Shown here: one piece after another, positions 1-6,239 of the stretch
Layout: each line of letters opens with the position of its first letter
How positions within the stretch are numbered: the stretch's first letter is position 1
Assembly: GCA_005888465.1 (NCBI GenBank)
Contig: VAYJ01000071.1
Location: 4,774 to 13,301 of the forward strand
Length of the DNA stretch: 8,528 bases
Direction of reading: 5' to 3'
Source of the DNA: Actinomycetota bacterium
GTDB taxonomy: Bacteria > Actinomycetota > UBA4738
Notes under the pieces: model-generated
The model's database searches: none
The model's input: the letters and a program-made list of their open reading frames with translations, nothing else
Told to the model about the DNA's origin: nothing
Program-made: the position numbers and the translations under genes

Positions 1-1
1 C

Positions 2-1294
2 ACGAACGCCCGCAGCCTCTGGCGCCACCACGACTTCCTGAAGCTCTGGACCGCCGACTCGATCAGCCAGCTGGGCACCCAGGTCACGGCACTCGCGCTC
101 CCTCTCACGGCCATCCTGGTCCTGAAGGCGAACGCGTTCCAGCTGGGCATCCTCACCGCGGTCGAGTTCCTGCCCTTCATCCTGGTCGGGCTCCCGGCCG
201 GCGTGTGGGTGGACCGCCTGCCGCGGCGGCCCATCCTCATCGTGGGCGACCTGGGGCGCGCGGCCGCCCTTGGCTCGATCCCGATCGCCTACCGCATGCA
301 CGTCCTGCATATCGGGCAGCTCTACGTGGTCGCGTTCCTCACCGGCATCTTCACGGTGTTCTTCGACGTCGCGTACCAGTCGTACCTGCCGTCGCTCGTC
401 GACCGTGACCAGCTGGTCGATGGGAACGCGAAGCTCGAGATCAGCCGGTCGGGCTCTCAGCTCGCCGGCCCCGGCCTCGCGGGCGCGCTCGTGCAGCTGC
501 TCAAAGCGCCCGTGGCGATCCTCGCCGACTCGCTCAGCTACCTGTGGTCGGCCGCATGGGTCTTCACGATCCGTCGCGCCGAGCCGCCCGTGGAGCAGCA
601 CGCGGACGGCGCCCGCCCCTCGATGCGCTCCCAGATCGCGGAGGGCCTTGGCTACGTCTGGCACCATCGGTTCCTTCGGCCTATCGCGTTCTGCACCGCG
701 AGCTCGAACCTCTTCAGCTCGATGGCGATCGCGATCCTCGTCCTGTTCGCCGTGCGAACGCTCGGCATGTCGCCGGGCCTCATCGGGCTCGTGTTCGCCC
801 TGGGCAACCTCGGGTTCCTGTTCGGAGCCATCACGTCGCGGCGGATCGTCGAGCGACTGGGCGTGGGCGCGACGATCGTCGGTGCGGCAGTCGTGTTCGG
901 CGTCGCGGGGCTCCTCGTGCCACTCGCCTCGCGGAGCACCGCCATCCCGCTCCTCACGGCGAGCATCGCCCTCTTCGGGTTCGGCGGGGTCGTCTACAAC
1001 ATCAACCAGGTGAGCCTGCGCCAGGCGATCACACCGCTTCGCATGCAGGGCCGGATGAACGCCACGATGCGGTTCATGGTGTGGGGAACGATGCCGATCG
1101 GCGCGTTCGTCGGCGGCGCGCTCGGCAAGGCCATCGGCCTGCGGCCGACGCTCTGGATCGCCGCGATCGGCGGCCTCATGTGCTTCGTGTTTCCCGCCGT
1201 CTCGCCGGTCCGAACGCTCGAGCGCATCCCGGAGATGAGCGAGGACGAGTCGATCCCCGCGTCGATCCCCGGCCAGATTCCCACCGGCTCCTGA
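2..1294 (+). CDS. MFS efflux transporter, EntS-like (5' partial)
   Basis: This is a major facilitator superfamily membrane transporter, probably a drug or siderophore exporter of the MFS_3/EntS type; the substrate cannot be read from the sequence. The frame is open from base 2, giving 430 visible residues before the TGA at 1292-1294. The start codon lies upstream, and probably only a short N-terminal stretch is missing because the first visible residues (SLWRHHDFLKLWTADSISQLG) look like the usual cytoplasmic lead-in to TM1. The loop 2-3 signature GVWVDRLPRRP (about visible residues 67-77) matches MFS motif A, G-x-x-x-D-R-x-x-R-R. Many hydrophobic segments follow, with a hydrophilic central loop near residues 190-215 (EPPVEQHADGARPS) that separates the two six-helix halves. 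A GTG at 203 opens a shorter frame, but it falls inside motif A and is not a real start. The tail is hydrophilic and acidic. The next gene starts 34 bases downstream with its own promoter-like element. Confidence 0.9.
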   Translation, partial: TNARSLWRHHDFLKLWTADSISQLGTQVTALALPLTAILVLKANAFQLGILTAVEFLPFILVGLPAGVWVDRLPRRPILIVGDLGRAAALGSIPIAYRMHVLHIGQLYVVAFLTGIFTVFFDVAYQSYLPSLVDRDQLVDGNAKLEISRSGSQLAGPGLAGALVQLLKAPVAILADSLSYLWSAAWVFTIRRAEPPVEQHADGARPSMRSQIAEGLGYVWHHRFLRPIAFCTASSNLFSSMAIAILVLFAVRTLGMSPGLIGLVFALGNLGFLFGAITSRRIVERLGVGATIVGAAVVFGVAGLLVPLASRSTAIPLLTASIALFGFGGVVYNINQVSLRQAITPLRMQGRMNATMRFMVWGTMPIGAFVGGALGKAIGLRPTLWIAAIGGLMCFVFPAVSPVRTLERIPEMSEDESIPASIPGQIPTGS

Positions 1295-1315
1295 GGGTTT
1301 TCGAAGCTCGGGTCG

Positions 1316-1321
1316 TACCAT
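1316..1321 (+). promoter_or_regulatory. Leaderless-type -10 box before the rhomboid gene
   Basis: TACCAT fits the actinobacterial -10 consensus TANNNT and lies exactly 7 bases before the ATG at 1329, so transcription would begin at or next to the start codon. There is no Shine-Dalgarno sequence between it and the ATG. No convincing -35 is visible. The promoter role is inferred from spacing alone. Confidence 0.45.
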
Positions 1322-1328
1322 CGGGGAC

Positions 1329-2276
1329 ATGACCGACCCAGGGGCCGCCGACCAGCCGCCGGCGGAGCGAACGGCCGGCCTGCACATCGAGACCTGCTAC
1401 CGGCACCCCGGGGTCATCACGGGGGTGCACTGCACGCGCTGTGGCCGCCCGATCTGTCCCGATTGCATGCGACCTGCGCCGGTCGGCTACCAGTGCCCCG
1501 AATGCGTGCGCGAGGCGGCCGGGCCAGAGTACCGCCGCCGGGTCCATGTGGTCCTCGGCCGGCCGGGCCTGTTCACGACGAGCCTGCTCGTGCTGAATAT
1601 CGGGATGTTCGTGATCGAGATCCTGGTGGGCGGCGCCGGCTCGATCTCGAGCGGGCCCCCGGGGGACAAGCTGCTCAACCTCGGGGCGCTGTATCCGCCC
1701 GCCATCGCCACCGGCCATCAGTACTGGCGGCTGATCACCGCCATGTTCCTGCACGCGGGCATCCTGCACATCGCGCTCAACATGTACGCGCTCTACCTCT
1801 TCGGCTACCTCATCGAAGGCGCCTTCGGATGGCGTTGGTTCCTCGGGATCTACTTCGTGTCCGGGTTCCTCGGGAGCGTTACGTCCTTCGCCTTCGGACC
1901 AGCCCTGGAGATCGGCGTTGGCGCCTCGGGCGCCATCTTCGGGCTCCTGGGCGCCTGGGTCGCGTTCAACTACCGGCGCAGGTCGAACCCGCTCGCGTCG
2001 GCGAACTTGCGGTGGGCGCTGATGCTCATCGGGCTAAACACGCTCCTCGCCGCCGGCTTCCATGGCATCGACTGGCGCGCGCACGCGGGAGGGCTCGTCG
2101 CGGGCGCGGCCGCGGGGTGGTTCGCCGAGGGTCTGGTCCCCGGCCCGGATCGCGTACAGAGGCTCTCGGGGCTCGTGGGGATCGTCGCGCTGGTGGTGTT
2201 GGGCGTCGCGCTCGTCGCGTGGCGGGTGAGCTCGTTCCCGTCGGTCCCGGGGCTCTGGCCCCCAGTGTTCGGCTAG
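1329..2276 (+). CDS. Rhomboid intramembrane serine protease with N-terminal zinc-binding module
   Basis: This 315-residue integral membrane protein should cleave transmembrane substrates within the bilayer. The rhomboid core is clear: the catalytic serine is in GASGAIFG (Ser200), the catalytic histidine in AHAGG (His252), and the HIALN segment (His147, Asn151) gives the usual oxyanion-side residues after WRLITAMFLHAG. About seven membrane segments run from residue 82 to 298. The cytoplasmic N-terminus (residues 23-59) has paired ligands C23/H26, C35/C38, C43/C46 and C56/C59, resembling a B-box-like zinc module that often precedes actinobacterial rhomboids. The ATG at 1329 is chosen because it lies 7 bases after a TANNNT box and keeps the whole zinc module. 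The gene ends at TAG 2274-2276, directly against the stop of the opposing gene. The natural substrate is unknown. Confidence 0.93.
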   Translation: MTDPGAADQPPAERTAGLHIETCYRHPGVITGVHCTRCGRPICPDCMRPAPVGYQCPECVREAAGPEYRRRVHVVLGRPGLFTTSLLVLNIGMFVIEILVGGAGSISSGPPGDKLLNLGALYPPAIATGHQYWRLITAMFLHAGILHIALNMYALYLFGYLIEGAFGWRWFLGIYFVSGFLGSVTSFAFGPALEIGVGASGAIFGLLGAWVAFNYRRRSNPLASANLRWALMLIGLNTLLAAGFHGIDWRAHAGGLVAGAAAGWFAEGLVPGPDRVQRLSGLVGIVALVVLGVALVAWRVSSFPSVPGLWPPVFG

Positions 2277-3656
2277 CTAGGCGACGCGGACCGACGCGAC
2301 CGGCGGCAGGTGCTCGGCCACGGTGGTCCACGTGGCGCCGCCGTCCGCGGTCCCGAAGATCTCTCCCGACTCGGCCCCGAAGTACATGCCGAGCGGCGAG
2401 CGGCCGTCGTGCCCGAAGGCCTGGCGAAGCACCGTGAGGTACGAGCGGTCCGAGGGAAGGCCCTCGCCCATCGGCTCCCAGCGCTCGCCTCGATCGTTCG
2501 TGCCGTAGACCGCCACGCGGCCCTCGGGCGTCACGCGATCGAAGTCGCCGTTCAGCGGGATGACATAGGCGCGGTCGGGGTCGCTCGGATCGATCACCAT
2601 CGGGAAGCCGAAGTCGGACGGAAGCCCGTGCGCCGTGCCGATGTCGTTCCACGTCTCCCCGGCGTCGTCGGACCGATACACGCCGCCGTGGAACTGCATG
2701 TAGAGCGTGTCGGGCTGCAGTGGCGCCCGGTGCATGTTGTGCACGCAGAGCGTGTTCGAGCCGTCGCGGATGTTCTCGGGCAGGTACCGCGCGACGAGGC
2801 CCTTGTTCCCTCGGTGCCAGGTGGCTCCGGTGTCCTCGGTGATCCACACGCCCGCCGCGGAGATCGCGATCGCGAGCCGCGTCGGGTCGTCCGGCCACGT
2901 GCAGATCGAGTGCAGGCACATGCCGCCCGCGCCCGGCTGCCAGTCGGGTCGCGACGGCTCGTCCCAGAGGCCGCGGTTGATGGTCCAGGAACGCCCGCCG
3001 TCCTCGCTTCGGAAGAGCGCCGCCGGCGCGACGCCCGCCCAGAGCACGTCCGGCTCGATGCCCGTCTGGATGACCCAGATCCGCTCGATCGCGGAGTCGC
3101 CATCGGCCGGGAAAGCCGGGCCCTCCGCCTGCTCCCACTCGCCCGAGGGATCCATCGCGTGGTATACGCGCGGCCCGAACTGCCCGTGGGTGACCGAAGC
3201 GAGGTAGCGCCCGCTCCGCGGATCACGCATCGCGAACTCGACCGAGTTCCCCGAGAACTTCCTGGTGACCTCGGTCATCGCGCCACCTCTCGGTCCTCGC
3301 AGCACGAACAGTCCCTTGCGGGTGCCGACGAGGAGCTCGGTCTGATCCAGGTCGCTCCCCACCGTCTGCGTCTCCGGCCGCTCCTGCGTCTGGACCGCGC
3401 CGCCCGAGATGGCGGGCAGCACGTGCACCTTGTCGCGCGGGCCGACGGAGGTCTCGAGCGACGCTTTCTCGCCGTTTACGAAGAGCACGACGTGGGGACG
3501 CACCGCGCCGCGCTCGTCGACCACCCAGCCCTCGAGCTTCGGGTAGCTCTGCTGCAGCCGGCCGAGGATCTCGCGGAGCGTCCCGCCCTCGACATCCAGC
3601 TCGGTGTTGCCGCCTGCGAGCTCCCGGAGGGGTGAGCGAAGGGCTACCAACGCCAT
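2277..3656 (-). CDS. MoaD/ThiS-like ubiquitin-fold domain fused to Asp-box beta-propeller
   Basis: This 459-residue protein joins two modules. Residues 1-86 look like a MoaD/ThiS sulfur-carrier fold, including the strand VRPHVVLFVNGEKA and the terminal signature VLPAISGG, with the Gly-Gly at 85-86. A hydrophilic linker (about 87-104) follows. The remainder is a propeller of the VPS10/sialidase/BNR type with five Asp-boxes (S/T-x-D-x-G-x-x-W) at 217-224, 273-280, 329-336, 386-393 and 436-443. There is no signal peptide or membrane segment, so it is probably cytoplasmic. Separate neighbouring genes for these two modules are, from memory, common in actinobacteria; here no stop codon occurs in any of the three minus-strand frames at the junction, so the fusion appears genuine. 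A TAAACT box ends 9 bases before the ATG, suggesting leaderless transcription. Val99 (GTG, with GGAG 9 bases upstream) could be an internal start for the propeller alone. No sialidase RIP motif is seen, so glycosidase activity is unlikely. The biochemical role is unknown. Confidence 0.88.
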   Translation of the reverse strand: MALVALRSPLRELAGGNTELDVEGGTLREILGRLQQSYPKLEGWVVDERGAVRPHVVLFVNGEKASLETSVGPRDKVHVLPAISGGAVQTQERPETQTVGSDLDQTELLVGTRKGLFVLRGPRGGAMTEVTRKFSGNSVEFAMRDPRSGRYLASVTHGQFGPRVYHAMDPSGEWEQAEGPAFPADGDSAIERIWVIQTGIEPDVLWAGVAPAALFRSEDGGRSWTINRGLWDEPSRPDWQPGAGGMCLHSICTWPDDPTRLAIAISAAGVWITEDTGATWHRGNKGLVARYLPENIRDGSNTLCVHNMHRAPLQPDTLYMQFHGGVYRSDDAGETWNDIGTAHGLPSDFGFPMVIDPSDPDRAYVIPLNGDFDRVTPEGRVAVYGTNDRGERWEPMGEGLPSDRSYLTVLRQAFGHDGRSPLGMYFGAESGEIFGTADGGATWTTVAEHLPPVASVRVA

Positions 3657-3665
3657 GACCGTGTG

Positions 3666-3671
3666 AGTTTA
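3666..3671 (-). promoter_or_regulatory. Possible leaderless -10 box for the MoaD-propeller gene
   Basis: Read on the minus strand, TAAACT fits TANNNT and ends 9 bases before the ATG at 3656. No ribosome binding site lies between them and no good -35 is visible. It lies between a GC-rich hairpin and the gene, consistent with a transcript separate from the upstream redoxin gene. Confidence 0.35.
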
Positions 3672-3682
3672 CCCAGCCCGCT

Positions 3683-3701
3683 GCGCGCCAGCCTAGCGCG
3701 C
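3683..3701 (-). terminator. GC-rich hairpin downstream of the redoxin gene
   Basis: The two arms GCGCGC (3683-3688 and 3696-3701) form a perfect 6-bp stem around a 7-base loop, 12 bases past the redoxin stop codon. There is no T-run after it in either direction, so it is at best a weak or factor-assisted terminator. It could also act as a pause or processing site. Confidence 0.35.
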
Positions 3702-3713
3702 GTTCCTGGCCCC

Positions 3714-4169
3714 TCAACCAGGACGGAACGAGGGGAGGCCGTCGCCCTCGACCGAGATCGGTCGGGCGGCCACGTCCAGGAGCGCAGCGAGCTTCCCCGA
3801 GAGGTCGTTGAAGCCCAGGCGGTCCCAGGATTCGGCGACCCCCGCCACCGAGCCGCTCCCGTCGATCACGAACAGGGTGGGGACCACCTCGATTCCGTAC
3901 GCGTTCGACGCCGGATAGGGAGGGAGGTCGGGCACGGAGCGGAACGTCATCCCGTACTCCGCCTCGAACCGGCCGAGCTTCTCCGGGGGGTCCTGCCCGA
4001 TCCCGACGATCCGGCCCGGGTAGGCGTCCTCGAACGTCTGCACCTTCGGCGCCGAGAGCTGGCAGACGGGACAGGTCACCTTGTAGAAGAAGAGCGCCAG
4101 CGGCCCGTCCGAGCCGGACGGTACGCCCGGGATTGGTGGCGCCGGCGTGCCGACGGCGATCGCTGTCAC
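3714..4169 (-). CDS. Thioredoxin-fold redoxin (AhpC/TSA or TlpA-like), CPVC active site
   Basis: This is a 151-residue thiol oxidoreductase or peroxiredoxin-like protein. The active-site pair is C33-P-V-C36, after a hydrophobic strand (LALFFYK), and the thioredoxin-fold cis-proline is Pro97 in VVPTLFVIDGSG. A residue pair before the active site (AVGTPAPPIPG) matches the usual lead-in of redoxin domains. No signal peptide or lipobox is present, so it probably acts in the cytoplasm. I chose the GTG at 4169 because TACCCT (TANNNT) ends 6 bases upstream and because a start at ATG 4232 would add 21 residues unlike the family, encoded partly by a perfect hairpin. The gene is on the same strand as the MoaD-propeller fusion, 57 bases away, but a hairpin and a separate -10 suggest independent transcription. 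The physiological partner and substrate cannot be read. The extended start remains possible. Confidence 0.85.
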   Translation of the reverse strand: MTAIAVGTPAPPIPGVPSGSDGPLALFFYKVTCPVCQLSAPKVQTFEDAYPGRIVGIGQDPPEKLGRFEAEYGMTFRSVPDLPPYPASNAYGIEVVPTLFVIDGSGSVAGVAESWDRLGFNDLSGKLAALLDVAARPISVEGDGLPSFRPG

Positions 4170-4175
4170 GGGATC

Positions 4176-4181
4176 AGGGTA
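4176..4181 (-). promoter_or_regulatory. Leaderless-type -10 box that sets the redoxin start
   Basis: On the minus strand TACCCT fits TANNNT and is followed by 6 bases and the GTG at 4169. This spacing is what leaderless actinobacterial transcripts show, and it argues for the GTG over the upstream ATG at 4232. No -35 match was found. Confidence 0.45.
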
Positions 4182-4201
4182 CCTCGGCCGAACGAACTGG
4201 A

Positions 4202-4218
4202 CCGAAGCGATGCTTCGG
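4202..4218 (-). terminator. Perfect 7-bp hairpin between the sialidase-like and redoxin genes
   Basis: CCGAAGC (4202-4208) and GCTTCGG (4212-4218) are exact reverse complements separated by 3 bases. On the minus strand the hairpin lies 66 bases past the sialidase-like stop and about 20 bases before the redoxin -10 box. The following bases are only partly T-rich, so an intrinsic terminator is plausible but not textbook. A dyad operator for the redoxin promoter is the alternative. Confidence 0.4.
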
Positions 4219-4284
4219 AACACGACGACCAAGAGAGCCTCGGGCTACTCGCCCCCCACCCCGATCGCCGTCAGCTAGCCGGTA

Positions 4285-5807
4285 CTACGTCGATACCGAG
4301 CCAAGGTAGATATCGGTATTCCCGAAGGCGACAGGGCATTGCTGGATCACGTTCGGCTTCGGCCCCGTTCCCAGCGCATACGCATCGATCGCGGCACAGG
4401 TCGAGCCGTTACGCCCGTCGGTCCACACGCCGTACACGTGTGAGCCATCGGCGGTCGCGGAGATGTAGTCCCCGATGAATTGCGGGGCGAGCTGGTTGAA
4501 GGCCGAGACATCCGGGTCCGATGACTGTGAACTGATCTTGAGTGGCGTGCTCCAGGTCGCGCCACCGTCCGTCGATTGCGTCCAGTACGCGTCGTAGAAG
4601 ACAACCCCAGCACCCGGCGGCGTCCCCACGGGCACATCGTCAAGCGCGTTGAAGACGAGCTCCACTCTCCCCGTCGGATCGACCGCGACCGCCTGGAAGA
4701 TCTCGCTTCGCCCGAGGACATCCCCGGCCACAACGGGGACTCCCCAATTGAGTCCGCCATCGGAGGCCTTCACCACCATCGCCACGGTGTGATCGTTCGT
4801 CCGGCGCCCCCAGGCGACGTAGAGGTCCCCGTCTGCAGCGACCGCGAACGATGGGAGGCCGGTGCCTCCGAAGAAGCTGGCCCCGGGGAGCGGATCGTCG
4901 AACGGGTTGTCGGAGGCCAGCGAGGCAACCTTGACGTCCTTGTTCGGGAACGTCTTGCCCCCGTCATGGGAGATGGCTACACGAATGTCGGGATCTCGCT
5001 TCACGACGTCGGCCCACACCACGTAGACCGTCCCATCCGGCCCGACCTGAACCACGGCTCCGGTTCGACCGCCCTCGGAGAACGTCGCTTGGCTGATCTG
5101 CTGGGGTTTCCCCCACGTGGCCCCGCCGTCGGTCGAACGATTGAACACGATCTGGATGTTCGAGAAGGTCTTCCCGAATTTCGTCCATGCCGCGTAGACG
5201 TTGTCGCGAAAGGGACTGCTGGGGTGGGCGTCTGCGGCGATGGAATCCTTGTCGTCGTACTTGGCTTTCGAGGAGCCGCTGGCCTTCGCCGCCGAGCTCC
5301 ACGTGCAACCACCATCGGTCGACTTCGCGACGAAGATGTCCGCGACACTGGCGGGTGGTCCCGGAACGTTGTCGAAGGCGAGCTGCCCGTAGTAGGCGTT
5401 TCCCTGGCTGTCGAAGGTCACCCACGGATCGGCCTCGGCCCACTTGCCGAAGGCCGAGAGGTCGATAAGGCCTTGGCAAGGAAAGGTCTTCCCGCCATCG
5501 AACGATGCATAGAATCCCGAGATCGAGATTCCGGGCACCACCGGGCATGACGACGGGAACGTGTCCGTGCATGGCGGCTCGGCGATCTCGTCACCTGAGC
5601 CCACGATGATGTTGAGGGGATTCGTCGGATTCTGGGCGATGCTCGGTTCGGCCTGCTTGTTCGTCGGGAACCAGCGTTGGGCACGTTCACCTGCAGTTCG
5701 GTTGATGTGGTGGAGGGCTTGGCCAGAGAGGGCGGCATCAGCGCCACCACCGTGACCAGCACGATGAGCGCTCCGAATAGCGTCTGGGCTCGTCGAGTGC
5801 CCCTCAT
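4285..5807 (-). CDS. Secreted sialidase-like Asp-box propeller, apparent frameshift near 5670-5680
   Basis: This is an exported six-bladed propeller of the sialidase/BNR superfamily. Translation should start at ATG 5807, with AAGGAGG 5 bases upstream and a clear signal peptide (RR, then a hydrophobic core FGALIVLVTVVAL, cut site near PSLA-KP). After about 45 residues the homologous reading moves to another frame: WFPTNKQAEPSIAQNP leads into the long body that ends at TAG 4285. The offset equals one missing base near 5670-5680. Numbered from the GTG at 5604, Asp-boxes are at 34-41, 95-102, 157-164, 212-219, 280-287 and 344-351. Several cysteines (13, 20, 43, 100, 403, 423) suit an extracellular protein. 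The GTG at 5604 has no ribosome binding site and would lose the signal, so it is not a likely natural start. No RIP motif or arginine triad was identified, so sialidase activity is unproven. Repaired, the protein would be about 507 residues. Pseudogene status is possible. Confidence 0.8.
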
Positions 5808-5812
5808 CGCAT

Positions 5813-5819
5813 CCTCCTT
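5813..5819 (-). promoter_or_regulatory. Ribosome binding site that sets the sialidase-like start
   Basis: AAGGAGG on the minus strand sits 5 bases before ATG 5807. It is a near-perfect Shine-Dalgarno and fixes the start at the signal peptide rather than at the GTG 5604 in the other frame. Confidence 0.75.
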
Positions 5820-5833
5820 TTCTCCGTAGCGCG

Positions 5834-5863
5834 ACGCTAGCCTCGGTCGATCGGATGCGTCAA
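5834..5863 (-). promoter_or_regulatory. Promoter for the sialidase-like gene
   Basis: On the minus strand, TTGACG (5863-5858) is followed after 18 bases by TAGCGT (5839-5834), a good housekeeping -35/-10 pair for a GC-rich actinobacterium. The predicted transcript would start about 20 bases before ATG 5807 and include the ribosome binding site. It does not overlap the CsoR-type operator. Confidence 0.55.
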
Positions 5864-5910
5864 CGCCGGACGGGGAAACGCCTGAAGGGCTCGCTGCGGG
5901 CCTCAATGAC

Positions 5911-5939
5911 TTGTCCACAGGTCTCCGAGGGGCTAGGAT
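5911..5939 (+). promoter_or_regulatory. Promoter of the csoR-permease operon
   Basis: TTGTCC (5911-5916) and TAGGAT (5934-5939) are separated by 17 bases, the standard spacing for a housekeeping promoter. The -10 box overlaps the left arm of the dyad at 5937-5955, so a protein bound there would block polymerase. Confidence 0.6.
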
Positions 5940-5955
5940 ACCCCCCCAGGGTATC
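5937..5955 (+). promoter_or_regulatory. CsoR-type operator
   Basis: GATACCCCCCCAGGGTATC is a perfect 7-base inverted repeat (GATACCC and GGGTATC) around a 5-base centre. Flanking AT steps with central C/G tracts are the known form of CsoR-family operators. It covers the -10 box and the expected transcription start, and lies 14 bases before the csoR start codon. Autorepression relieved by Cu(I) is the expected behaviour; binding itself is inferred. Confidence 0.75.
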
Positions 5956-5969
5956 GGAGGAGGACGAGA

Positions 5970-6239
5970 GTGCGCACATCGACGCGTGACGACGCGCTCC
6001 TCCGCGTCAAGCGCATGCAGGGGCAACTCCGAGGGATCGCGCGCATGATCGAGGAGGACGCCTATTGCATCGACGTCCTCACGCAGCTGCAGGCCGTCTC
6101 GGCGGCATGCGACGCCGTCGGTCTCAAGCTCCTGGATGATCACGTTCGGACCTGCGTGACCGACGCCGTAAAGGTCGGCGAAGGCTCGCAGAAGCTCGAC
6201 GAGCTGACGGCGGCCGTTCGCCGATTCGCACGCAGATGA
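5970..6239 (+). CDS. csoR: CsoR-family copper-sensing repressor
   Basis: This 89-residue all-helical repressor of the CsoR/RcnR (DUF156) family should bind DNA when metal-free and release it on binding Cu(I). The ligands match the copper-sensing set: Cys33 in AYCID, then His58 and Cys62 in DDHVRTC, corresponding to C36, H61 and C65 of M. tuberculosis CsoR. The second-shell Tyr32 and Glu78 are also present. The start LLRVKRMQGQLRGIARMIEED is the typical first helix. The GTG at 5970 is supported by GGAGGAGG 6 bases upstream. The histidine rules against a persulfide-sensing CstR, which has only the two cysteines. The TGA at 6237-6239 overlaps the next ATG by 4 bases, so the permease is translationally coupled to it. 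Regulation by its own product is likely through the operator at 5937-5955. The metal is inferred from ligands, not demonstrated. Confidence 0.93.
   Translation: MRTSTRDDALLRVKRMQGQLRGIARMIEEDAYCIDVLTQLQAVSAACDAVGLKLLDDHVRTCVTDAVKVGEGSQKLDELTAAVRRFARR

Noticed and set aside
2026..3138. Minus-strand open frame overlapping the rhomboid 3' end and the fusion gene
   Set aside because: It is an Arg/Gly/Ala-rich alternate frame crossing two well-supported genes.
4170..4232. ATG 4232 as the start of the redoxin
   Set aside because: The extra 21 residues do not resemble the family, a perfect hairpin lies in them, and a TANNNT box is placed for GTG 4169. Kept as a less likely alternative.
5600..5604. 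GTG 5604 as the natural start of the sialidase-like protein
   Set aside because: No ribosome binding site, family-like residues continue upstream in frame, and the exported protein would lack a signal peptide.
5650..5700. Programmed -1 frameshift in the sialidase-like gene
   Set aside because: No slippery heptamer and no downstream pseudoknot-like structure are evident.
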